Source of the DNA: Pseudoalteromonas citrea
Lineage (GTDB): Bacteria; Pseudomonadota; Gammaproteobacteria; Enterobacterales; Alteromonadaceae
DNA: 64,000 nt
NCBI RefSeq assembly: GCF_000238375.3
Contig: NZ_AHBZ03000022.1
Span: 1 to 64,000 of the forward strand
Direction: 5' to 3'
The translations under genes were made by a program, and so were the position numbers. The notes beneath the pieces are model-generated. The model made no database searches, was not told the origin of the DNA, and worked only from the letters and a program-made list of their open reading frames with translations. Every line of letters starts with the position of its first letter. Position 1 is the first letter of the stretch. Positions 8,635 through 18,118 of this stretch are shown one piece after another.

Positions 8635-11142
8635 ATGGCAAGACAACTTAAATTGTTAATCGTCAATGCGAGCAATGAAGAACGCAGTGCTATAAAGCAA
8701 ACTTTGGCTAATTTAGACGTATTCAACTTTATTGAACGTTCCGATAGTCAAGAGGCCCTGCAAGTTCTAAAACAACATGCTGTGGACTTGATCATAACTG
8801 GCTTAGATGTCGGTAAAATAGATGGCTGGCGCTTTGCAAGAATGGTACGTTCAGGGTTACTGAAAACCCCAAAAAATACCCCGATTGTTCTGATCCCCCC
8901 TATTTATTGTGAACGTATCGCTGAGACTACGGCACGCAGTTACAGCATAGATGCAGTGCTGCCTTTTGAACGACAAGAGATGCTGCCACAAGTGCTCGCT
9001 AATGTACTGTCTACGCACCTAGAAAAAAGTAGTCGCTTAGATTTATTATTACTTGAAACAGACAGCCAGCGCGCGAATGAAATTTGCCAGCATTTAGCAC
9101 TAAACTTTGCATGTACGCATGTCACCACTGCCAACGCTGCACTTTCGCAATTTTTACAACATCAATACGCCATTGTATTGCTAGATGCCACAGCCACACG
9201 TGCAGAAGCAGCCAAAGAGCTGGTCGATAGTATTTTAGATCATAACCCCAACCAAGCAATTGTCACCATTATTGATAATAAAGACGCTGATTACGCTGAG
9301 CAATTGCTGCTGTTAGGGGTTACTGACTTTGTTCGTGCGCCTTACGATATATCAATGCTCGGAAAAGTATGTGACCATGCAGCTCGGCGCGAAGATTTTA
9401 TGGTAAGTTATGCTGAATTTGCTGAAAAAGTGTCATTATTAAGCCGCAGTGAACACCGTTACAAAGAGCTTTTTTCAGCGCACCAACGTATTTTATTAAA
9501 TCTCAATACCGTTGTAATCGAGTTGGATACGCAAGGCCAAATCCGCTTCATCAACCCGGCTTGGGAATCGTTAACGGGTTTTGGTATTAAAGCCAGCCTG
9601 GGTAAAAGCCTCAGCGGTTATTTTGATACTCAGTGCCGTATTTCATTACAAACAACGCTCGATGATATTTTAGCCGGCAAGCAGCAACATGCCAAACTCG
9701 AATTAAAGCTTGCTCATCAACAAAACCATAACATCTGGACTGAATGCCGTTTTCAGATGATCAAAAATAGTACCAATACCGCTACGATTACGGCCACGGT
9801 GGATAATATACATGAGCGAAAACAAGCTGAGCTACAATTACGTCACCTTGCATTACATGATACCTTAACTGGGCTGCATAACCGCTATTACTTTGATCAA
9901 CAACTGCAAGCGCTATGCAGTAAAGTTCAGCCTAACTCATCTACCGAACATGCTTTACTGTATATAGACTTAGATCACTTTAAAATTATCAACGACAGTA
10001 AAGGGCATCAACAAGGCGATATTGTGCTCAAAGAAGTATCTCAGCTTTTTGGCCATAACATTGATGATGAACATTTGATCTTTCGGATCGGTGGAGATGA
10101 ATTCGCCGTGATTTTAAAAGACGTAAATTTGCTGGATGCCCACCTTGTTGCAGAAAGTATTTGTGTTGCTATAGAAAACCATACCTTTCACTCAGAAGAG
10201 CATAGTTACTCGATTAGCTGCTCCATTGGCTTAACTCAAATAACTGGTGAGAACCATGACGCCAATGAGTGCCTTAAACAGGCTGATATTGCGCTATACA
10301 TTGCCAAAAGTTTAGGCCGTAATTTAGTCCATTGCTATAACAAAGAAGATGCGCAAAATAATACACTACAAACCGGACTTGAATGGGGCCATAGTGTCAG
10401 ACAAGCATTGCAAAATAACCATATTGAACTGCACTACCAAGCCATTTGGGATTTTAAAAAAGACACCGTTGCTTATTATGAAACCTTATTACGCTTAAAG
10501 ATAAATGATGAATTAGTGTACCCAAATCATTTTATTCCCGCTTTAGAATTACTCAATGATACTTTCTTAATGGATAAATGTGTGATCCAACATGCCATTC
10601 AAGATGTTGCACAGCACCCAGAACTAAACCAGGTTGCCATTAACTTATCAGCACACTCTTTTTTAGATGAACGTCTTTTACCACATATTCAAGCCTGTTT
10701 AATCGAACATCAAGTGCCAGCTGAGCACATCATTTTTGAGATCACTGAGTCTGCTAGTATTAACAATTTAAGCGCAACTCAATCCATGATCGCAAAATTA
10801 AATCAACTTGGCTGCCATTTTTCTATTGATGATTTTGGTACGGGATTCAGTACGTTTAGTTACTTAAAACAGCTTCCAGCACAGCACGTTAAGATCGATG
10901 GCTCTTTTGTAAGAGATATGCTCAATGATCCCATTGACCTTGCATTAGTGAAAGCTGTGCACGATATAAGCCACTCTTTAGACAAACGTTCAGTAGCGGA
11001 GTATGTTGAAAATGTTGATATTTTCAATGCACTAAAAGAGATTGGCGTAGATTATGGGCAAGGTTTTTTTATAGCGAAGCCAATGCCTATCGCGCTCTTA
11101 AAAAAGAATTTAATAACTATTTTAGCCAGTAAAACAAACTGA
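8635..11142 (+). CDS. Cyclic-di-GMP signalling protein: two receiver-like domains, PAS, GGDEF, EAL
   Basis: A 835-aa protein counted from the ATG; an upstream GTG at 8569 is possible, and neither start has a clear ribosome binding site. Order: receiver-like 1 (about 5-130), receiver-like 2 (about 140-260), PAS (about 290-400), GGDEF (about 410-575), EAL (about 590-830). The cyclase motif GGDEF (near 487) is intact, but the RxxD inhibitory site is missing. EAL reads ETL (near 616) and keeps ITES, DDFGTG and KIDGSF, so phosphodiesterase activity is plausible. Receiver 1 has Gly where the phospho-accepting Asp is expected (DLIITGLD); receiver 2 has the Asp (LLDA) but Arg-Ala-Pro in place of the Lys-Pro motif. 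Which activity dominates cannot be told from sequence. Confidence 0.93.
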   Translation: MARQLKLLIVNASNEERSAIKQTLANLDVFNFIERSDSQEALQVLKQHAVDLIITGLDVGKIDGWRFARMVRSGLLKTPKNTPIVLIPPIYCERIAETTARSYSIDAVLPFERQEMLPQVLANVLSTHLEKSSRLDLLLLETDSQRANEICQHLALNFACTHVTTANAALSQFLQHQYAIVLLDATATRAEAAKELVDSILDHNPNQAIVTIIDNKDADYAEQLLLLGVTDFVRAPYDISMLGKVCDHAARREDFMVSYAEFAEKVSLLSRSEHRYKELFSAHQRILLNLNTVVIELDTQGQIRFINPAWESLTGFGIKASLGKSLSGYFDTQCRISLQTTLDDILAGKQQHAKLELKLAHQQNHNIWTECRFQMIKNSTNTATITATVDNIHERKQAELQLRHLALHDTLTGLHNRYYFDQQLQALCSKVQPNSSTEHALLYIDLDHFKIINDSKGHQQGDIVLKEVSQLFGHNIDDEHLIFRIGGDEFAVILKDVNLLDAHLVAESICVAIENHTFHSEEHSYSISCSIGLTQITGENHDANECLKQADIALYIAKSLGRNLVHCYNKEDAQNNTLQTGLEWGHSVRQALQNNHIELHYQAIWDFKKDTVAYYETLLRLKINDELVYPNHFIPALELLNDTFLMDKCVIQHAIQDVAQHPELNQVAINLSAHSFLDERLLPHIQACLIEHQVPAEHIIFEITESASINNLSATQSMIAKLNQLGCHFSIDDFGTGFSTFSYLKQLPAQHVKIDGSFVRDMLNDPIDLALVKAVHDISHSLDKRSVAEYVENVDIFNALKEIGVDYGQGFFIAKPMPIALLKKNLITILASKTN

Positions 11143-11188
11143 TGAAAAATAATTGCCCCTGCATACTTTTGCTTGTCAAAAAATCACC

Positions 11189-11250
11189 TATAATTACCTA
11201 AAGTGAAGATGTCCACCTAAGCTGTTGATTTATTCTTTTCTAGTGGACAT
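11189..11250 (+). promoter_or_regulatory. Possible promoter and structured leader of the small membrane protein
   Basis: A TATAAT box at 11189-11194 has no good -35 element. Just downstream the inverted repeat ATGTCCAC (11209-11216) and GTGGACAT (11243-11250) could close a long hairpin in the 5' leader of the gene at 11298. By-eye call. Confidence 0.35.
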
Positions 11251-11297
11251 TCAATGGATTGAGTTACATCACGTTATAGATGTTGAGGAGTACTACT

Positions 11298-11498
11298 ATG
11301 CTACTGTTGATTTCGTTCTTACTAGCGGTCCACTTTGCTATTGCACAGCAATGCTACCGATTATCGCTAAATAAAGGTTATCCGAGTAAGCTTTTTACTA
11401 TCTTGGGTCTAATACCTTATTTTAATTTAGTCGTGTGGGTCTATTTGTTATTTTTACCAGACTTAAATAACGCACATAAATTTGAGCACCCTCTTTAA
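11298..11498 (+). CDS. Small membrane protein, 66 aa, unknown function
   Basis: The start at 11298 is supported by GAGGAG seven bases upstream; an earlier ATG at 11280 lies before this site. The product has a first hydrophobic helix (about 1-17), a short loop with one Cys and basic residues, and a second helix (about 38-56), ending in a polar tail. A terminator follows. I do not recognise a family. It stands alone between the c-di-GMP gene and convergent oxyR. Confidence 0.7.
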   Translation: MLLLISFLLAVHFAIAQQCYRLSLNKGYPSKLFTILGLIPYFNLVVWVYLLFLPDLNNAHKFEHPL

Positions 11499-11532
11499 TG
11501 CAAAGCAACAATATAGATGGCTTCATTTTACA

Positions 11533-11559
11533 ATGGGTGCATTACGCACCCATATTTTT
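11533..11559 (+). terminator. Terminator between the small membrane protein gene and oxyR
   Basis: Perfect 8-bp stem ATGGGTGC/GCACCCAT, 5-nt loop, followed by ATTTTT on the plus strand. On the minus strand it can also serve convergent oxyR. Confidence 0.8.
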
Positions 11560-11571
11560 AGTTACCAAGCG

Positions 11572-12477
11572 TTACTGACATTGCTCACTTACAAAAACAC
11601 CCACTTTTTCACTAAATAACCTAAAGTCCCTGATCCGCCCTGTTGTTTTACGCCACAAAAGTCCTATTTCACGATAAGCATCTGCTTGAGACGCTTTGGT
11701 CGTCATGCTTTTGCCATCTAAAATCCCTGCATTAATGGCCATTTTTGGTAAAAAAGTGACCCCATTTTGATACTCAACCATGCTGAGTAACGTATGCAAG
11801 TTCGCAGCTTCAAACGGGTTAATACACGCACTACGGTTTAAGTGACACGCACTTAATGCATGACCCGTCATACAGTGCTCCTTTTCAAGGAGAAAAACAC
11901 TCTGCTCTGGGAGCAAATTAAAATCTTCGACTCCCTCAGCTACAGTGTAATCTGTGTGATGTACTAACGAAAAATGATCCTGAGCCAACACCTGTGTATG
12001 GAACTTTTCAGTGCTATACGGCAAAGCTAACATCGCCATATCAATGTGCCCATGCTCTAGCTTATCAAGTAACCTATCGCTGGTATCTTCAACTAAAACC
12101 AATTGAAGATGAGGAAAGTGCTGCTTACAAAATTGATACAACGGCGCAGCGATAAAGCTGGCAATAGTTGGTATTACGCCAAGGGTCAACTTACCCGATA
12201 GGGGGTGTTTATAGCTCTTGGTAAGCTCTTTCACGCTCATTGTGTCGGCGATAATTTTTTTCGCTCGCACAACAACCTCTTCTCCAATGTCAGTGAACAT
12301 CAGACTGCGATTTTCTCGCTCGATAAGCTGGCACCCGAGGGTTTCTTCTAACGTTTGAATTGCACTGCTTAAAGTCGATTGTCCAATAAAGCAGGCTTCT
12401 GCGGCCCTACCAAAATGTTGATGTTGATGTACTGCAATTAAATATTGAAGCTGTTTAATACTGGGTAAGTTATTCAC
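11572..12477 (-). CDS. oxyR: LysR-family hydrogen peroxide sensor OxyR
   Basis: Peroxide-sensing activator of antioxidant genes. The 301-aa product has the LysR winged helix (about 5-65) and a periplasmic-binding-protein-like sensor domain. The redox pair is visible as C202 and C211 in EKEHCMTGHALSAC, with the same nine-residue spacing as C199/C208 of Escherichia coli OxyR, and this is what singles it out from other LysR proteins. No catalase or ahp gene is adjacent. Confidence 0.9.
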   Translation of the reverse strand: MNNLPSIKQLQYLIAVHQHQHFGRAAEACFIGQSTLSSAIQTLEETLGCQLIERENRSLMFTDIGEEVVVRAKKIIADTMSVKELTKSYKHPLSGKLTLGVIPTIASFIAAPLYQFCKQHFPHLQLVLVEDTSDRLLDKLEHGHIDMAMLALPYSTEKFHTQVLAQDHFSLVHHTDYTVAEGVEDFNLLPEQSVFLLEKEHCMTGHALSACHLNRSACINPFEAANLHTLLSMVEYQNGVTFLPKMAINAGILDGKSMTTKASQADAYREIGLLWRKTTGRIRDFRLFSEKVGVFVSEQCQ

Positions 12478-12674
12478 TATATAAAACTTCGCTGTAAGCT
12501 TGGGATATCAATGTGTTCAGTATAACCTTGATATATTATGAGGAAAACTATTTGCTGATACCAATTAAACTAGTCCCATAGCGCTTAAGAGACATACGAC
12601 TTGTTTTTAAAGAAGAGTAAAACTAGGGAGGTGATTGGTGAAATTTAGTGAATGTTATGTAATGTATATTCGCC

Positions 12675-12714
12675 AAAAATAAAAAGACCCCAATACCTAG
12701 GGTATTGAGATCTT
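12675..12714 (-). terminator. Terminator of the Pit transporter gene
   Basis: On the minus strand, a stem of about 12 bp (arms 12712-12701 and 12697-12686, one mismatch) with a TAG-sized loop is followed by TTTTTATTTTT. The rest of 12478-12740 holds only the oxyR upstream region. Confidence 0.85.
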
Positions 12715-12740
12715 TTCAAGCTAAAAGTCTGTTTGATTAA

Positions 12741-14009
12741 TTACACGCCAAATGCGGTTCTTAATACATAGAATATAACAATAGCAAGGGCTGCGCCAAC
12801 TGGCAATGTGATCACCCAAGAAACTACAATGTTTCTTATCACACCCATGTTTAATGCGGCAATACCACGTGCCATACCAACACCCAACACCGCACCAACT
12901 AATGTTTGTGTAGTAGAGATTGGTAAACCAGTACCTGATGCGATAACTACTGTAGAAGCAGCAGCAAGCTCAGCAGCAAAACCACGGCTAGGTGTTAAGT
13001 GTGTGATACCTTCACCAATGGTTTTGATCACTTTCTTACCTAAAATAGCAAGACCCGCAACAATACCAAAACCACCAAGTGGTAATATCCACCACGCGAT
13101 CGCTGCTTTCTTAGCGATTTCGCCATTATTTTCAACAATATTTACTACCGCAGCAAGTGGACCAATTGCATTTGCAACATCATTTGAACCGTGTGCGAAT
13201 GCCATACAACATGCTGTTAATACCATTAAGATAGCAAATACTTTCTCAACATTATTGAACTGCATTTGCTTATCAGCTTGCGGGTCCATCTTCATACGGT
13301 CAATCACAAACTTACCGATCACACCAATGATAACCGCAAAGCCAATCGCTAACGCATAGCCTTCAACTGTCCCAAAGTTAATACCAATGTGCTTCAAGCC
13401 TTTTTTAATGGTCACTAGGGACATTACAAAGCCTGCTAGACCCATATAAATAGGCACATAACGCTTCGCATTCTTCAATGGCTGATCAGTATCAAAAATA
13501 AGTTTTTGCGCACTCATGAAGATGAGGTAGGCGATAAAGCCTGATATAGCAGGGGTAACAATCCAGCTACCGACAATACCAGCTACTTTGCCCCACTGGA
13601 TTGCTTCGCTACCAACAGCAACTAAAGCAAAACCAATGATGGCACCAATGATTGAGTGCGTTGTAGAGACCGGCCAACCTAACATTGACGCTAACAGTAA
13701 CCAAGTACCCGCAGCAAATAGCGCTGAGATCATACCTAATACCATTAGTTCAGGAATATCTGCAAATGGGGTTGCGTCAATGATCCCTTTACGAATTGTT
13801 GACGTTACTTCTCCGCCGGCAAGATATGCGCCGGCAAATTCGAAGATCATAGCAATAATAATTGCTTGTTTAATAGTTAGTGCTTTAGAACCAACTGATG
13901 TACCCATCGCATTGGCAACGTCGTTCGCACCAATACCATAAGCCATGAAAAAACCCACTGCGGCTGCTAAAAGCACCAGCATGGTCCCGTAGGATTCAAT
14001 GATATCCAT
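12741..14009 (-). CDS. Low-affinity inorganic phosphate transporter, PiT family
   Basis: Cation-coupled phosphate permease of the inner membrane (422 aa, about 10 helices). The two PiT repeats are visible: GANDVANAMGTSVGSKALT near the N-terminus and AHGSNDVANAIGPLAAV in the second half, with the repeated GWPVSTTHSIIGAI and GLPISTTQTLVGAV segments. It lies 37 bp after the DUF47 gene, an arrangement common for Pit systems. It is shorter than Escherichia coli PitA, so I leave the symbol blank. Confidence 0.93.
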   Translation of the reverse strand: MDIIESYGTMLVLLAAAVGFFMAYGIGANDVANAMGTSVGSKALTIKQAIIIAMIFEFAGAYLAGGEVTSTIRKGIIDATPFADIPELMVLGMISALFAAGTWLLLASMLGWPVSTTHSIIGAIIGFALVAVGSEAIQWGKVAGIVGSWIVTPAISGFIAYLIFMSAQKLIFDTDQPLKNAKRYVPIYMGLAGFVMSLVTIKKGLKHIGINFGTVEGYALAIGFAVIIGVIGKFVIDRMKMDPQADKQMQFNNVEKVFAILMVLTACCMAFAHGSNDVANAIGPLAAVVNIVENNGEIAKKAAIAWWILPLGGFGIVAGLAILGKKVIKTIGEGITHLTPSRGFAAELAAASTVVIASGTGLPISTTQTLVGAVLGVGMARGIAALNMGVIRNIVVSWVITLPVGAALAIVIFYVLRTAFGV

Positions 14010-14046
14010 TGTAAAACCTTACTTTTTTAAAACAATTGTCTTTAGA

Positions 14047-14724
14047 TTAACGCGCAAGCATTACTTCTAATCTTGAGCCAACACGCTCGGCAATATCGGC
14101 AAGTCCGCCAACCCATTCGATGATTTTGTATAAAAACATCACATCTATTGGATTAAGCTCACCTTCGATTGCTCTTAGCTCTTGGCGAATTTTAATTTGC
14201 ATATCATCCGTGTCTTGCTCGATTGCATCCAATTCAACCAACATTTCTTCAACCAAGGTCACTTCTCGACCTCTAAATCCGGTTTCCAATAGTTCGTCAA
14301 GTTCATTGATTGCCTTCGATGCTTGTTTTGTGGCATCCACACAACGTTGCAAATAGGTAAGGAAGTAGACTTGGATAGACTCTGGGATCTCCATTTCACG
14401 ACCAACAACGCGACCTGCGATGTCTTTCGCTTTATTGGCGATTTTGTCTTGGTGGGTAATTAATTCCAGTAAATCAGTTCTTTCTACTGGCATAAATAGG
14501 CCACGAGGTAGCTGTAAACGCACTTCACGTTTCAATACATCTGCTTCGCGCTCTAAATTACGGATCTGAACACGCAGCGCTTCCGCTTCTGTCCATTCCC
14601 CTTTGAAGACATGCTCAAAAAATGGGATTAAAGCTTTGCTCGCTTTATGCACAATTTTGATGTGTTCTTCTACTGGCTTAATAGGAGATTTTGCAAATAC
14701 TCCTAAAAACGCGTTTGTAGGCAT
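14047..14724 (-). CDS. DUF47 / TIGR00153 PhoU-like Pit accessory protein
   Basis: All-helical 225-aa protein related to PhoU, usually encoded directly before a PiT transporter and thought to modulate it. The opening MPTNAFLGVFAKSPIKPVEEHI and the RDLxELITHQDKIANKAKDIAGRVVGRE-type central region are typical. AAGGG precedes the start. It forms a two-gene unit with the downstream transporter. Confidence 0.9.
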   Translation of the reverse strand: MPTNAFLGVFAKSPIKPVEEHIKIVHKASKALIPFFEHVFKGEWTEAEALRVQIRNLEREADVLKREVRLQLPRGLFMPVERTDLLELITHQDKIANKAKDIAGRVVGREMEIPESIQVYFLTYLQRCVDATKQASKAINELDELLETGFRGREVTLVEEMLVELDAIEQDTDDMQIKIRQELRAIEGELNPIDVMFLYKIIEWVGGLADIAERVGSRLEVMLAR

Positions 14725-14814
14725 AATTGACCCTTAAATCATATTTATATGCTTTGCAGGGCGAATTTTACAGCATTAAGCGCCATTGTGAACGGATTTT
14801 TATCACTAAGATGA

Positions 14815-14854
14815 TTAAGTAGCTACGAAAGCTCATTTTTCCGTAACTACTTAA
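14815..14854 (-). terminator. Hairpin after phoU
   Basis: Arms of 13 bp with one mismatch (TTAAGTAGTTACG on the minus strand at 14854-14842 pairing with 14827-14815) around a 14-nt loop, 12 bp after the phoU stop. T-tract is poor; it probably separates the pst operon from the Pit pair. Confidence 0.5.
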
Positions 14855-14865
14855 GCTCGTACTGC

Positions 14866-15567
14866 TTACAATGATTTCTCTATATCTTCTTGAGATGTAT
14901 GACGAATATCTTTGCCATTAACAAAATAAATGACGTATTCAGCGATATTTTGACAGCGATCTCCAATTCGCTCTAAAGAGCGAACTGACCAAATTAAATC
15001 CATTATTTTTGGGATTGAACGCGGATCTTCCATCATATACGTCATTATTTGACGCGTTAATGCTTCATACTCACGATCTACTTTTGCATCTTCTTTGTGC
15101 ACTTCAAAGGCTTTTTGTACATCCATACGTGCAAATGCATCAAGTACGTCATGCAGCATACGAGACACTTGGCGTCCCATATTATCAATGTTTAATAATA
15201 AATCTTGCTGATCTTTGGTGAATGAATCTAACGCGACTCTTGCTATACGCTCAGCCTCATCACCAATACGTTCTAAATCGGCAATGGTTTTCGCAATGGC
15301 AACCACTAAACGTAAATCACTTGCTGCAGGCTGGCGCTTGGCAATAATACGCGTGCATTCTTCATCAATGTTAACTTCCATTGCATTGACTTTATAATCA
15401 TTCTCACTGACTTTACGGGCTTTATCTGCATCAGCGCTATTTACGGCATCAAGTGCTAAGTTAAGCTGCTGCTCAACTAATCCGCCCATGCTCAAAACAT
15501 GGTTACGCACGTTTTCAAGCTCTTCATTAAATCTGCCTGAAATGTGCTTATTTAAATTGTGTTCCAT
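14866..15567 (-). CDS. phoU: Phosphate signalling regulator PhoU
   Basis: Cytoplasmic negative regulator that couples the Pst transporter to the PhoR/PhoB two-component system. Two PhoU repeats of three helices each are visible in 233 aa, with the typical ERIGDEAERIAR and ERIGDRCQNIAEYVIY motifs. AGGAG precedes the start. It follows pstB by 27 bp as last gene of the operon. Confidence 0.96.
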   Translation of the reverse strand: MEHNLNKHISGRFNEELENVRNHVLSMGGLVEQQLNLALDAVNSADADKARKVSENDYKVNAMEVNIDEECTRIIAKRQPAASDLRLVVAIAKTIADLERIGDEAERIARVALDSFTKDQQDLLLNIDNMGRQVSRMLHDVLDAFARMDVQKAFEVHKEDAKVDREYEALTRQIMTYMMEDPRSIPKIMDLIWSVRSLERIGDRCQNIAEYVIYFVNGKDIRHTSQEDIEKSL

Positions 15568-15594
15568 AATTACTCTCCTACAAACTCAAAGCGC

Positions 15595-16422
15595 TTAACC
15601 GTAGCGGCCCGTAATATAATCTTCGGTCTTCTTCTTTAACGGTGTCGTGAACAGGGTATTCGTATCTGCATATTCAATTAGCTCACCCATATACATAAAG
15701 GCGGTCTGATCAGATACACGCGCAGCTTGCTGCATGTTATGCGTTACGATAACAACGGTATATTTGTTCTTTAAGTCATTAATAAGTTCTTCGATAACTA
15801 ACGTCGAAATAGGGTCTAGTGCTGATGTAGGTTCATCTAGCAGTAATACCTCAGGTTCAATCGCAATAGAACGCGCAATCACCAAACGTTGCTGCTGACC
15901 ACCCGATAAACCAAATGCGCTATCATGAAGTCTATCTTTGACTTCATCCCACAGTGCGGCACCACGTAGCGACTTCTCAACCACTTCGTCTAATTTACGC
16001 TTATCTTTGATCCCTTGTAAACGTAGCCCATAAACCACATTTTCATAAATCGATTTAGGGAATGGGTTTGGTCGTTGAAATACCATACCAACATTTCTGC
16101 GCAATGCGGCAACATCAACACGTTTATCGTAAATATTTTGCCCATGTAAAATGATCTCGCCTTCAATTCGGCATATATCAACCAAGTCGTTCATACGGTT
16201 AATACAACGCAATAACGTTGACTTACCGCAACCAGAAGGGCCGATAAATGCAGTCACCTGCCCTTTTGGAATGAGCATGTTTACCTTACTCAGCGCTTGC
16301 TTTTCTGCATAGTAAAGATCGAGGTTTTTTATCTCGAGCGCTGTTTGCTCTGGCGACAAATTTGCTAAATCTAACTTGTTTTGGCCATTGGCCTGATTAA
16401 CTTCTGGAGCTACTGTAATCAT
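15595..16422 (-). CDS. pstB: Phosphate ABC transporter ATP-binding protein PstB
   Basis: ATPase of the Pst high-affinity phosphate importer. In 275 aa the Walker [14 protein letters not shown], the Q-loop ([16 protein letters not shown]), the signature LSGGQQQRL and Walker [15 protein letters not shown] are intact. An N-terminal extension of about 28 residues precedes the ABC domain. It follows pstA with a 29-bp gap. Confidence 0.97.
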   Translation of the reverse strand: MITVAPEVNQANGQNKLDLANLSPEQTALEIKNLDLYYAEKQALSKVNMLIPKGQVTAFIGPSGCGKSTLLRCINRMNDLVDICRIEGEIILHGQNIYDKRVDVAALRRNVGMVFQRPNPFPKSIYENVVYGLRLQGIKDKRKLDEVVEKSLRGAALWDEVKDRLHDSAFGLSGGQQQRLVIARSIAIEPEVLLLDEPTSALDPISTLVIEELINDLKNKYTVVIVTHNMQQAARVSDQTAFMYMGELIEYADTNTLFTTPLKKKTEDYITGRYG

Positions 16423-16451
16423 TATTTTTTACCTACTTAAAATCTTTACTA

Positions 16452-18101
16452 TTAATGCTCAAGTGATCTGAACTTTTCACGTAAATGGTTACGAATACCA
16501 ATCGCAGTAATATTCAGTGCGATGATCACCGACACCAACAAAAATGCAGTTGCATATACCAATGGTCTTGCGGCTTCAACATTCGGACTCTGGAAACCAA
16601 CATCATAAATATGGAAACCTAAGTGCATAAACTTACGATCTAAATGGATATACGGGAAATTCCCATCCAGTGGTAAGGTAGGCGCCATTTTCACAACGCC
16701 CACCAGCATCAATGGTGCAACTTCACCAGCCGCTCGAGCTACAGCCAAAATTAATCCAGTCATAATAGCAGGGCTTGCCATTGGTACAATAATACGCCAC
16801 AACGTTTCTGCTTGCGTCGCCCCTAATGCCAACGAACCATGTCGCACTGAACTTGGAATACGAGATAGCCCTTCTTCCGTTGAAACAATAACGACAGGTA
16901 GAGTAAGAATTGCCAGTGTCAATGCTGACCACATTACCCCAGGAGTACCAAAAACAGGACTTGGCGCTGCTTCAGGGTAAAAGAGTTGGTCCAACGATCC
17001 ACCTAACATGTAAACAAAGAAACCTAAGCCAAACACACCGTAAACTATAGAAGGAACACCTGCTAGGTTAATAACGGCGATACGGATCATTTTAGTCACT
17101 GCATTTTTCGCTGCATATTCGTGTAAATATATTGCAGCAATGACGCCAAATGGTGTCACTATCACAGCCATCAACATAACCATAAAGACAGTACCAAAAA
17201 TAGCAGGGAATACGCCCCCTTCGGTATTCGCTTCACGCGGGTCATCACTGACAAACTTACCAATTTGCGATAAATAATGGCCTACTTTTGAAAAAGTGCC
17301 CATATCATTTGGAAACCAGACATCTAGAACCTGATAAATGGGTAGAGTTACTAACTCACCACGCATATCACGTACAACAACTTGGTCTCTTTTTGCTTGT
17401 TTACGTAGCTTAAATAAACGTTTTTCAAATACCTTATACTCTTCGCGTAATGCTAAACGCTGTGCTTGTAAGTCAGCTACACGCTCTTCGGTTAACGCAT
17501 TGTCAAGCACATAGCCTTTTTCTTTAAGACGTAACCGTTCGAGTTCATAATTTATATGGCCAATTTCACCATTTTGTAAATCAAGCGCTTCTTCATTTAA
17601 ATCAACGGCACGTTCTACCAGCTCATATAAACGCTCGACCGAGCGTTCTTTAATTACTTTGCCATCTTCAACCACATGATCAACGTAACCATAAAAGTTA
17701 CCATTTTTACTGCGTTCAAAAACAGCCATCGCAGCAGGTGTAGACTGCTTTTGAATATCAGTCGACAGTACCCACCTAAAATCTAACTCTACGTATTCAC
17801 GGTTACCTGTTTTAACCAAAATACGTTCTATAAACTCTGCATCAAAAGCGGATAAATCATACCCTGCAGCTTCTAATCGGGTTTTTGGCACCATCTCACG
17901 GTCGTAGATTTCCCCAATAACGGTTTGTTTTGCTACAGAGCCATTAAGCTCTAGCTCAACAACCTCTGATGGCCAGAAAAAGCTCAAGCCCTTCCATGCG
18001 ATCATTGCTAATAAACCAAGTACCGATATCAAGCTAATACTAACGGCACCACCTGTCATCCAGATCCACGGAGAACCTGACTTAAACCACTGCTTTACCA
18101 T
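16452..18101 (-). CDS. pstA: Phosphate ABC transporter permease PstA (long form)
   Basis: Permease half of Pst. The C-terminal part (about 300-549) is the usual PstA domain with the EEGLSRIPSSVRHGSLALGATQAETLW coupling-helix region. Between the first membrane helix (about 15-35) and this domain lies an insert of roughly 250 residues, charged and partly coiled coil (about 175-245). Escherichia coli PstA is about 296 aa, so this is far longer; such long forms occur in other marine gammaproteobacteria. GGAG precedes the start. Confidence 0.93.
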   Translation of the reverse strand: MVKQWFKSGSPWIWMTGGAVSISLISVLGLLAMIAWKGLSFFWPSEVVELELNGSVAKQTVIGEIYDREMVPKTRLEAAGYDLSAFDAEFIERILVKTGNREYVELDFRWVLSTDIQKQSTPAAMAVFERSKNGNFYGYVDHVVEDGKVIKERSVERLYELVERAVDLNEEALDLQNGEIGHINYELERLRLKEKGYVLDNALTEERVADLQAQRLALREEYKVFEKRLFKLRKQAKRDQVVVRDMRGELVTLPIYQVLDVWFPNDMGTFSKVGHYLSQIGKFVSDDPREANTEGGVFPAIFGTVFMVMLMAVIVTPFGVIAAIYLHEYAAKNAVTKMIRIAVINLAGVPSIVYGVFGLGFFVYMLGGSLDQLFYPEAAPSPVFGTPGVMWSALTLAILTLPVVIVSTEEGLSRIPSSVRHGSLALGATQAETLWRIIVPMASPAIMTGLILAVARAAGEVAPLMLVGVVKMAPTLPLDGNFPYIHLDRKFMHLGFHIYDVGFQSPNVEAARPLVYATAFLLVSVIIALNITAIGIRNHLREKFRSLEH

Positions 18102-18118
18102 GTCATGAACTCCAGTAA

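Noticed and set aside
12808-13359. 183-codon plus-strand frame opposite the Pit transporter gene
   Set aside because: It is an antisense shadow of a conserved membrane-protein gene; its Ile/Ala/Thr-rich content mirrors the codon bias of the real gene.
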